Below the pieces are notes generated by a model, which worked only from the letters and a program-made list of their open reading frames with translations, did not search any database and was not told the origin of the DNA. DNA of 5,523 nucleotides from Spirochaetales bacterium (lineage in GTDB: Bacteria > Spirochaetota > Spirochaetia > DSM-27196 > SKKC01). The stretch is taken from assembly GCA_007121695.1 (NCBI GenBank), contig SKKC01000215.1:1-5523 (forward strand), given 5' to 3'. The translations under genes and the position numbers were made by a program. Shown here in pieces: positions 1 to 5,523 of the stretch; positions within the stretch are counted from its first letter, which is position 1; each line of letters starts with the position of its first letter.

Positions 1-1
1 C

Positions 2-1063
2 GCCGACGCCGCCCGGGACGGTGCGATCGTTCAGACGAGCGTCACTGCAGGCATAATCATAGGTGTACTCGCGGCGGTCGCGCTCGGGCTCATAATTACC
101 CGCGGAATCACGCACCCGGTATCTCTCGGTGTCGCCTTCGCCAAGCGCATCGCCGCGGGTGATCTCACCGGAAGTCTTGAGGTCGACCAGAAAGACGAAA
201 TAGGCGTCCTCGCGGAGGCCATGCGGCAAATGACGCACAAGATAACCGAGATCGTGCAGAGCGTGCAGCAGTCGGCCACGAACGTCGCGTCGGGCAGCGA
301 GCAGATGAGTTCAACCGCGCAGGAGCTCTCAAGCGGCAGCGCAGAGCAGGCTGCAAACGCCGAAGAAGTTTCCTCGTCCATGGAAGAAATGAGTTCCAAC
401 ATCAGCCAGAACTCCGAGAATGCTTCGGAGACCGAGCAGATTGCCCGACAGTCGGCAGCAGACGCCGAAAGTGGCGGGAAAGCCGTCGAGCAGACAGTCG
501 TTGCCATGAAACAGATCGCAGAGAAGATTGCGATTATCGAAGACATCGCACGGAACACCAATCTGCTCGCACTCAACGCAGCGATAGAAGCTGCTCGAGC
601 GGGCGATCACGGGAAGGGCTTTGCAGTTGTCGCAAGCGAAGTACGAAAACTCGCGGAACGCAGCCAGCAGGCTGCAGGCGAAATCAGCGAGCTCTCGAAG
701 AGCAGCGTACAGGTCGCCGAGTCGGCCGGAGAAATGATCGGCCGGATTGTCCCGGGCATACAGCGTACGGCGCAACTTGTGGAAGAGATAAACGCGGCCA
801 GCAAGGAGCAGGACTCCGGTGCAAACCAGATAAACCAGGCTATCCTGCAGCTGGATCAGGTTATTCAGCAGAACGCGTCGGCGAGCGAGGAAATGGCATC
901 CATGTCCGAAGAACTGGCCAGCCAGGCCGACGCACTTCGCGAAACAATGGAGTTTTTCACCGTCAGCGAATCACACCGCCCGCTGGCGCTGACTGCCAGC
1001 ACCGGGATTCGTCTGCATCAAGATTCCGGAAATGATGCGGAGGACGAGCCAGACGAGTACTGA
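2..1063 (+). CDS. Methyl-accepting chemotaxis protein, C-terminal part (5' truncated by window)
   Basis: Transmembrane chemoreceptor that signals to the CheA/CheW array; only the last 353 residues are in the window, and the frame is open from base 2, well upstream of the first ATG at 221. In fragment numbering, residues 14-33 form a hydrophobic helix (the second membrane span). Residues 34-86 look like a HAMP domain, with the conserved proline at 39 and the DEIG motif at 65-68. A long heptad-rich coiled coil follows. The highly conserved hairpin tip that binds CheA/CheW is at about 180-219 (contains [18 protein letters not shown]). Likely methylation sites are the EE pairs at 121-122, 128-129, 296-297 and 303-304, each flanked by small residues. 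The tail is acidic (ends EDEPDEY) with no NWETF-like CheR-docking pentapeptide. The ligand cannot be inferred because the sensor domain is missing. Family assignment is very secure. Confidence 0.97.
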   Translation, partial: ADAARDGAIVQTSVTAGIIIGVLAAVALGLIITRGITHPVSLGVAFAKRIAAGDLTGSLEVDQKDEIGVLAEAMRQMTHKITEIVQSVQQSATNVASGSEQMSSTAQELSSGSAEQAANAEEVSSSMEEMSSNISQNSENASETEQIARQSAADAESGGKAVEQTVVAMKQIAEKIAIIEDIARNTNLLALNAAIEAARAGDHGKGFAVVASEVRKLAERSQQAAGEISELSKSSVQVAESAGEMIGRIVPGIQRTAQLVEEINAASKEQDSGANQINQAILQLDQVIQQNASASEEMASMSEELASQADALRETMEFFTVSESHRPLALTASTGIRLHQDSGNDAEDEPDEY

Positions 1064-1094
1064 TCTAGCCCGAATCACCTGATATGCTGCCGGA

Positions 1095-2828
1095 ATGGAG
1101 TACCCTACGCTTCGTTCGGCAGCATTGATCTGTACAGCGGCAGCGCTGCTCATCTGCGGATGCGCGGCGCTTCCCGGCCCCGCGGAGTTTCACGCAGCGG
1201 CTGCACCCGTCCGCACCGACGTGCTCCCGGAGTTGAACCCAGGCGAACCCGGCCCATACCAGGTCGCGAGTTTTCGCTACGGAAGCAGGCACAACCCCCG
1301 CAGACCCGAGTACGCGCACGCGGCAGTGCGCACCGAACCTTTTGACCTTTCGCCCTTCTTCGATGACCTCAACGAGCCCTTCTGGGGCTACGACGCCTCG
1401 CAGACGCCGGTCAACGGTATCGTATGGTATCCGCTCGGACCAGGCCCCTTCCCCGTGTTTCTGATCGTCCACGGCAACCACAACCCGGCTGCCTTTTCCG
1501 AATCGGGCTACGACTATCTCGGAGAGCTACTGGCAAGCCGTGGCATTGTCGTCGTCTCGGTCGATCAGAACATGCTCAACGGCAACCATCGGGGCGAAAA
1601 CGGCGCGCGCGCCATTCTTCTGCTGGAGCACGCGCGCACCGTTCTCGACATGAACGCGAACCCGGGCACACCGCTCGCTGGTCGTCTCGACACCACCCGC
1701 GTCGCGCTGGCAGGGCACTCGCGGGGCGGCGAGGCGGCAGCTCTGGCTGCGATGCTCAACCGCCAGCCGATGTATCCCGGCGACGGCACGGTCATGCTCG
1801 ACTACGATGTTCCGGTTCGGGGTGTGATCAGCATTGCGCCGGTCGAAGGCCAGTATCGCCCGGCGGGGCGGGAACTTCCGGTTCCACCAGAGGTACACTA
1901 CATGGTCCTGCACGGCAGCCAGGACGGCGATGTCGACATGCATATGGGTCTGCGCTTCTTTCACCGTACGGGGACCTCGCTTGCGCATCGGCTGGCCGTC
2001 TGGGTGTACGGAGCCGACCACGCGGCCTTCAACAGCTCCTGGGCACGCTCGCGCGACCCCATTCCAAGCAGTCCGCGACTTCTGCTGCCGGTTGCCGCGC
2101 AGCAGGACCTAGCCCGCGTGCTTGTATCGGCCTTTCTCGAACAGGCCTTCGAGCGGGACGAGCGCGCGCACATGCTCGTAGAATCACCCCATGCGGCGAT
2201 AGACGAGGGGTGGCTTCCGGCGACCGGATACCTGACACAGTACAGACGTCCCGGTGCGGTGTACCTGAACACCTTCGAAGACGACGAGTTTTTCGCCACA
2301 GCCGCGCTTGGCGACTGGACCAACAGCGTCGACGGAGCTGAGGCCTTCCGGGAGCTGCGTTTCGGTCTCAGAAACGATGTGGAGCCCGAGTTCAGTTTTT
2401 TCGGTCACGCGGGCACCTGGGCGCTCGAAATCGGCTGGGAGGAGGATTACGATGGCGCTGGGGAGGTGGTGTTCCGATCGGAAACACACACACAGGCCTT
2501 CGCCGCCGACGCGGTGGCACTGGATCTCGTAGTTGCGTCGTGGGACAGCGATGAACCGTTTCGCGCGTGGCTCGTGGCAGAAACCGTCGACGGTGAACGG
2601 TCCCAGGTTGCCTTACACGAGGAACATCTGATACGCCCTGCCCCGGAGGTGCACATACTTCGCGGCCGCACGCGCCACTTCATACCGGAAACCATCTACA
2701 TTCCACTCGAACGCTTTGCCGGGCTTGCGCAGAGCAGCGAAATACGTTCCCTGGAGCTGCGCATACCCCGAAGCGCGGCGGGCCGCATCATTATCCCGGC
2801 GGTCATGCTGTATGGAGGAGGCGCGTAA
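1095..2828 (+). CDS. Predicted lipoprotein alpha/beta hydrolase with beta-rich C-terminal domain
   Basis: Likely an exported, membrane-anchored esterase/lipase-like hydrolase of 577 residues. The start is fixed by an in-frame stop at 1080-1082 and the lack of any other ATG before residue 160. Residues 1-22 resemble a lipoprotein signal peptide, with one arginine (R7), a hydrophobic core and the lipobox I-C-G-C, so Cys23 would be lipidated. Residues about 105-350 match the alpha/beta-hydrolase fold: FLIVHGNHN at 122-130 (oxyanion-hole strand), the nucleophile elbow GHSRGG at 207-212 with Ser209, LHGSQDGDV at 272-280 supplying the acid (D277 or D279), and GADHAAF at 306-312 supplying His309. 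This resembles dienelactone-hydrolase/chlorophyllase/PETase-like enzymes. Residues about 385-577 are strand-rich and may be a jelly-roll, possibly substrate-binding domain (inference). No Shine-Dalgarno is visible. The substrate is unknown; the fold and triad are secure, the lipoprotein call is good. Confidence 0.92.
   Translation: MEYPTLRSAALICTAAALLICGCAALPGPAEFHAAAAPVRTDVLPELNPGEPGPYQVASFRYGSRHNPRRPEYAHAAVRTEPFDLSPFFDDLNEPFWGYDASQTPVNGIVWYPLGPGPFPVFLIVHGNHNPAAFSESGYDYLGELLASRGIVVVSVDQNMLNGNHRGENGARAILLLEHARTVLDMNANPGTPLAGRLDTTRVALAGHSRGGEAAALAAMLNRQPMYPGDGTVMLDYDVPVRGVISIAPVEGQYRPAGRELPVPPEVHYMVLHGSQDGDVDMHMGLRFFHRTGTSLAHRLAVWVYGADHAAFNSSWARSRDPIPSSPRLLLPVAAQQDLARVLVSAFLEQAFERDERAHMLVESPHAAIDEGWLPATGYLTQYRRPGAVYLNTFEDDEFFATAALGDWTNSVDGAEAFRELRFGLRNDVEPEFSFFGHAGTWALEIGWEEDYDGAGEVVFRSETHTQAFAADAVALDLVVASWDSDEPFRAWLVAETVDGERSQVALHEEHLIRPAPEVHILRGRTRHFIPETIYIPLERFAGLAQSSEIRSLELRIPRSAAGRIIIPAVMLYGGGA
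2814..2821 (+). promoter_or_regulatory. Strong ribosome binding site for the exported protein at 2828
   Basis: GGAGGAGG lies six bases before the ATG at 2828, inside the last codons of the upstream hydrolase gene. It fixes the start of the downstream gene. With the TAATG stop/start overlap it points to translational coupling plus independent re-initiation. Confidence 0.85.
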
Positions 2829-3793
2829 TGAATCGGATACGAACATGGCTTAGCGCTGGCGTTCTGCTCGTCGTAGCACACGGCCTTGCGGCTCAGCAGA
2901 CTGTGCCGCGCATCCAGCCGGCCGTAAACGGTGTGACGCTCGGCCAGCAGACGCGATCGCATTACTATCTGCTGATACCCGACCGCGAGAGCACCTGGTA
3001 CGGCACGTTCAGCGTTGGGCATTCAGGGTCGTATCGTCGTCTCGGAAGCGAGGCCGGGTTTATTCAGACCCTCGCCGGAGACAGGCGCTATGCACCAGCG
3101 GCACTCGATCTGGCCCTGTCCGCCCGGACCACGGTTCGCCAGACATCGGACTCTACGACGCGGCTTGAGATCGTGCCGGAAACCTCGCTTCGGCTGTCTT
3201 CCGGCCCCGACCGCTCTCCCTGGGCAATTCGTTCCCGCGACCTTACGGCCACTGCGTCGGTCCATTCGTCTGTGCGCTGGCTGGATGCGCAGGGAGATGT
3301 CCCACAGCTCGTGGTCCCGCGTGCAACGCTCGGCGCCTCGTTTCGCCAGCCCGTGGCGGGGGCATTGCTCATGGTCGAGGCAGCAGCCGAGGCGACGCAG
3401 GCATTCGCGTCGGAGGGCGATGTAAACACCGCCGGACTGCGAGCACCGTGGCTACTCGCCCAGCGCCAGCGCTTCCACGGGCCGTACGCGCCACAACCTG
3501 CGGCAGCGGGCGGCGTTGCGGAAGTCGGGCTTCGCAGTCGTCTTACGCACCTGCGCTGGTACAGCGAATGGGCGATCGAGCTCGCAGGGTTTCTGCAGAC
3601 AGCATCGAGCGCTCCGACCATACAGGACCTCAGCGGCTGGCATTCCGCGTGGGGTGCCGGGCTTACGCTACGAACGCGCCACGTTCCCGTTGGCCTCGAC
3701 CTTTCGGTACACGCCGGGGTCGCTGTTGACATCGACACACCGACGCTCAGACGGGGGTACGTGTTCCTCGAGACCCGACGAATCGGCGATTAA
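2828..3793 (+). CDS. Exported protein of unknown function, possibly outer-membrane/beta-barrel
   Basis: I do not recognise the family of this 321-residue protein. Residues 1-22 form a clear Sec signal peptide: basic MNRIR, a hydrophobic core, then a probable signal peptidase I site after GLAA (A22|Q23). It has no lipobox, and no cysteine anywhere. The mature part has many alternating polar/hydrophobic stretches separated by Gly/Asp/Ser-rich turns (for example about 55-65, 111-124, 230-255 and 275-303), as expected for beta-strands. This suggests a periplasmic beta-sandwich or an outer-membrane barrel. It does not end in the aromatic residue typical of barrel proteins (last residues RRIGD), which weakens the barrel idea. 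Its ATG overlaps the stop of the lipoprotein hydrolase by one base (TAATG), so the two are co-translated and may work together at the cell envelope. Its stop codon overlaps that of the convergent gene. Confidence 0.85.
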   Translation: MNRIRTWLSAGVLLVVAHGLAAQQTVPRIQPAVNGVTLGQQTRSHYYLLIPDRESTWYGTFSVGHSGSYRRLGSEAGFIQTLAGDRRYAPAALDLALSARTTVRQTSDSTTRLEIVPETSLRLSSGPDRSPWAIRSRDLTATASVHSSVRWLDAQGDVPQLVVPRATLGASFRQPVAGALLMVEAAAEATQAFASEGDVNTAGLRAPWLLAQRQRFHGPYAPQPAAAGGVAEVGLRSRLTHLRWYSEWAIELAGFLQTASSAPTIQDLSGWHSAWGAGLTLRTRHVPVGLDLSVHAGVAVDIDTPTLRRGYVFLETRRIGD

Positions 3794-4710
3794 CGCCGCA
3801 TGGTTGCGATTATTTCGTTGACCGCCCCTGCAGCAGGGGTCGGCTCCATCTTGAAGCGTTCGACGAAGTCGGTGCTTCGGAACTGATATTCGCGGTCAAA
3901 AAGATACGCGATGTCTGCGAGCTCCCGGGTCTGGCTGTTGAACAGGCCCGACAGCTTGAGCGACTTGCTGCCAAGCAGATCGACACGGGGAGTCAGCCCC
4001 ATTTCCCGCGCAAACAACTCGACCCAGTCGCTGCCTGTCAGTGGGGTCTGGTCGGTGGGCAGGTGCCACACCCGCCCGAAAGCCTCGGGGGTATTGCCAA
4101 GCAGGGCAACCGCGCGCGCAGCGTCGTGCACATATGTACAGCTGTGCGCCCTGTCGAGCGCACCGATCCACTGTGCGTTCTCACCGGCTGCGAGGCGGCG
4201 GTACACCATTTCAACGACCAGACTCCCGGTCGGCGCGATCAGATCGGCCGATCGTGCTATCAGCGCGCGGGGATTCTCCTCGGCGGCAGCCTCCATGACC
4301 ACCTCGGCGACTTTCGCACGCGTTGCGCCGCGTCTGGTTACCGGGCGAACCGGGGTAGACTCGGTCATATCGCCGAGATGGTCGGGATCGTAGAGTAGAA
4401 CGTTATCAAAGAACACCAGGCGTGCACCGTTTTCCCGTGCAGCTGCCAGAACGTTCTGTATAAAACCGAGCCAGTTCGACGACCACTGACGTCCCTGCCC
4501 GGGAAACCCGATGGTCACATAAACGACCTCACTTCCCTGCACGGCCTTCTGCACGGCTCCGGCATCGAAGAGATTGAGCGACATGAGTTCATCGCCGGGA
4601 TTTACCTTCCGCGGCGCCCGGCTCACCAGGCGAATTTTTTCACTATATGCATTCAGTGCTTTCGCAAGGGCAGTTCCGACTGCTCCGTTAGATCCAAGTA
4701 TCGTATGCAT
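3790..4710 (-). CDS. Atypical NAD(P)-binding epimerase/SDR-like protein
   Basis: A Rossmann-fold protein of the NAD-dependent epimerase/dehydratase (extended/atypical SDR) group, 306 residues from the preferred ATG. That ATG is chosen because GGAAGGAG lies five bases upstream; an in-frame TTG six codons earlier (4728) would bury this site and is unlikely. In numbering from the ATG, strand one and the nucleotide-binding loop are HTILGSNGAVG (2-12; glycines at 6, 9, 12). VVYVTIGFPG is at 62-71, FFDNVLLYDP at 100-109 stands where SDRs carry the active-site Ser/Thr strand, and YVHDAARAV at 193-201 is typical of extended SDRs. The usual YxxxK is degenerate: Lys133 is present but the Tyr position is Ala129, so a classical tyrosine-based redox step is doubtful. 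It may bind NAD(P) in a regulatory or non-classical role. It lies 36 bases after a NUDIX hydrolase gene, probably in one operon. The substrate is unknown. Confidence 0.93.
   Translation of the reverse strand: MHTILGSNGAVGTALAKALNAYSEKIRLVSRAPRKVNPGDELMSLNLFDAGAVQKAVQGSEVVYVTIGFPGQGRQWSSNWLGFIQNVLAAARENGARLVFFDNVLLYDPDHLGDMTESTPVRPVTRRGATRAKVAEVVMEAAAEENPRALIARSADLIAPTGSLVVEMVYRRLAAGENAQWIGALDRAHSCTYVHDAARAVALLGNTPEAFGRVWHLPTDQTPLTGSDWVELFAREMGLTPRVDLLGSKSLKLSGLFNSQTRELADIAYLFDREYQFRSTDFVERFKMEPTPAAGAVNEIIATMRR
3822..3843. other. GC-rich hairpin just beyond the convergent stop codons
   Basis: CCG-CCCCT, a GCAGC loop, then AGGGG-t-CGG can form eight G/C-rich pairs with a single-base bulge at 3840. 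The central CCCCTGCAGCAGGGG is a near-perfect inverted repeat. It lies in the final codons of the minus-strand epimerase-like gene (encoding its PTPAAGA segment) and about 30 bases after the stop of the plus-strand unit. It could slow or end plus-strand transcription, but no U-tract follows on either strand, so it is not a standard intrinsic terminator. It could also be a by-product of GC-rich codons. Confidence 0.35.
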
Positions 4711-4715
4711 TGATG

Positions 4716-4723
4716 CTCCTTCC
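4716..4723 (-). promoter_or_regulatory. Ribosome binding site deciding the start of the epimerase-like gene
   Basis: On the minus strand GGAAGGAG precedes the ATG at 4710-4708 with a five-base spacer. This selects the ATG over the upstream in-frame TTG at 4728-4726, because the site would lie inside the coding region if the TTG were used. Confidence 0.85.
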
Positions 4724-4746
4724 GGCAATCATGAAGAACCGAGAGA

Positions 4747-5385
4747 TTAGCAGCTCTCGCCGCATGCATCAATCAGTTCTGCGGCCACCATCGCACTTGC
4801 GCCCCACAACGGCGGAAGATCCGGTCGGACGTCGCTGACGGCCCAGCACGGTGCGGAGATATCCCCGACCGGTGTCCGAAACAACCGCCGCGCCGGCGCG
4901 TTCCGCAGCGTCTGAAGCGATACCGGAACGATCTCGGCGACCTCACGATCATCGGGCGTGACGTAGTCCACAGAGTCGGCCCAGACGACGACCGGGACTA
5001 TCCGAAACCGGCTCACCGGAATTACCAGGGGTGTCAGCGTTCCCAGCACCAGAACGCGGTCGGGATCCAGGGCGATCTCCTCGCGGGCCTCACGCAGGGC
5101 GGTACCTTCCGGAAACCGCTCCCCTGCCTCGTACCTCCCCCCGGGAAACGCGAGCTCGCCGGAGTGCACGCTCCCGTCGTCCGGCCTGCGAATCAGGAGC
5201 ACCGAGGGATCCTGCGCATCGAAAAGTACGAGCAGTACAGCCGCGTGACGCATCTCGTCCGGAAGTACTGCGATACTCTCTGCGTCACGGTTATCCGGTG
5301 CCAGACGTCGGTGCGCCTCGATGCCGGGTACATCTCCGTTCCGAAGCCGGTCGCGAAGCACATGCAGTTGCGACGGTACGCTCAT
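4747..5385 (-). CDS. NUDIX hydrolase, CoA pyrophosphatase (NudL)-like
   Basis: Predicted cytoplasmic NUDIX pyrophosphohydrolase of 212 residues, a usual length for the CoA diphosphatase group, which cleaves CoA or its derivatives to phosphopantetheine and 3',5'-ADP (family knowledge). The match is to the family's signature before the catalytic box: LLIRRPDDGSVHSGELAFPGG spans residues 63-83, with HSGELAFPGG at 74-83 corresponding to the HxGQVAFPGG motif. The NUDIX box follows, with GGRYEAGE at 82-89 and LREAREEIAL at 97-106; E98 and E102/E103 are metal-ligand candidates. A C-terminal PPLWGASA at 191-198 resembles the WGxTA motif of the same group. The ATG overlaps the stop of the upstream gene by four bases (ATGA) and has only a weak Shine-Dalgarno, so translation is probably coupled. 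Substrate specificity within NUDIX enzymes is hard to predict; other nucleotide diphosphates remain possible. Confidence 0.93.
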   Translation of the reverse strand: MSVPSQLHVLRDRLRNGDVPGIEAHRRLAPDNRDAESIAVLPDEMRHAAVLLVLFDAQDPSVLLIRRPDDGSVHSGELAFPGGRYEAGERFPEGTALREAREEIALDPDRVLVLGTLTPLVIPVSRFRIVPVVVWADSVDYVTPDDREVAEIVPVSLQTLRNAPARRLFRTPVGDISAPCWAVSDVRPDLPPLWGASAMVAAELIDACGESC

Positions 5386-5522
5386 GGCTCACTCGCCTCG
5401 AGCGCGTCGATATTCGTGTGATAGTCGAAGCGGATTTCGGTCGTACTGAAGCGCTTCAGCTGCCTCAGAAAGCGGCGGAGCGCCGGGCGCTGGAAGGTCA
5501 CCATCGCCAGAGCTTCCCAGAA
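5382..5522 (-). CDS. 3' end of an unrecognised gene (partial)
   Basis: The last 46 codons of a gene entering from beyond the window's right edge; no start codon is needed inside. The C-terminal residues begin FWEALAMVTFQRPALRRF and end IDALEASEP. Third codon positions are mostly G or C, as in the neighbours, and the TGA overlaps the ATG of the NUDIX gene in an ATGA junction; both support real coding. The segment looks helical and basic in its middle (RRFLRQLKRF), then acidic at the end. No domain can be named from this much. It is most likely the preceding cistron of the NUDIX/epimerase-like operon. Confidence 0.7.
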   Translation of the reverse strand, partial: FWEALAMVTFQRPALRRFLRQLKRFSTTEIRFDYHTNIDALEASEP

Positions 5523-5523
5523 G

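Noticed and set aside
31..576. Long open frame antisense to the chemoreceptor gene
   Set aside because: It mirrors the coding frame of a strongly conserved signalling domain and has no recognisable protein features; such shadows are usual opposite GC-rich coiled-coil genes.
1424..2341. 305-codon open frame overlapping the hydrolase gene on the same strand
   Set aside because: The translation is very rich in Arg, Gly and Ala with no motif, typical of a shifted frame in GC-rich DNA. The hydrolase frame has the complete catalytic motifs.
2484..2494. Short AC dinucleotide run
   Set aside because: Only about five repeats, in frame within codons for Thr-His-Thr; too short to be a convincing phase-variable tract.
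4242..4253. Perfect 12-base palindrome GATCGGCCGATC
   Set aside because: It lies inside the epimerase-like coding sequence with no promoter near it and no second copy in the window. It is most likely chance codon choice.
4711..4728. TTG start giving six extra residues to the epimerase-like protein
   Set aside because: The good ribosome binding site lies within this stretch and is correctly spaced for the downstream ATG; starting there puts the first Rossmann strand at the N-terminus as expected.
4741..4758. GAGAG...CTCTC inverted repeat at the end of the NUDIX gene
   Set aside because: A five-base stem with an eight-base loop and no U-tract is too weak to call a terminator, and the downstream gene is probably in the same operon.

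Overview
The window reads as an ordinary stretch of a moderately GC-rich (about 60% by eye) Gram-negative-type bacterial chromosome. It is densely coding. Six protein genes can be supported: three on the + strand and three on the - strand, meeting tail to tail near position 3790. A diderm, motile, chemotactic organism is suggested by a chemoreceptor, a lipoprotein-type exported hydrolase and a second exported, strand-rich protein. The mix would fit a free-living spirochaete or a deltaproteobacterium-like lineage, but nothing here fixes the taxon, so this is a weak inference. There are no RNA genes, insertion sequences, CRISPR arrays, attachment sites or other signs of an accessory island.

Plus strand, 1-3793. 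The window opens inside a methyl-accepting chemotaxis protein: its second transmembrane helix, HAMP domain and complete cytoplasmic signalling domain are present, and the 5' sensor part is off the edge. After 31 bases comes a 577-residue predicted lipoprotein with an N-terminal alpha/beta-hydrolase domain (GHSRGG nucleophile elbow) and a beta-rich C-terminal domain. Its stop codon overlaps the start codon of a 321-residue exported protein of unknown family, which has a very strong Shine-Dalgarno sequence. The hydrolase and the exported protein are almost certainly one transcription unit. Whether the chemoreceptor belongs to it is open.

Minus strand, 5522-3790, in transcription order. The last 46 codons of an unrecognised gene overlap by 4 bases (ATGA) the start of a NUDIX hydrolase of the CoA pyrophosphatase (NudL-like) type. 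After 36 bases comes an atypical NAD(P)-binding short-chain dehydrogenase/epimerase-like protein with a good ribosome binding site. The spacing suggests an operon.

The two units converge with overlapping stop codons in a shared TTAA (3790-3793), so there is no intergenic space for a conventional terminator. A GC-rich hairpin lies just inside the 3' end of the minus-strand gene. The most interesting points are the coupled lipoprotein hydrolase/exported-protein pair, the epimerase-like protein without the usual catalytic tyrosine, and the compact convergent junction. I see no convincing undescribed multi-gene system here.
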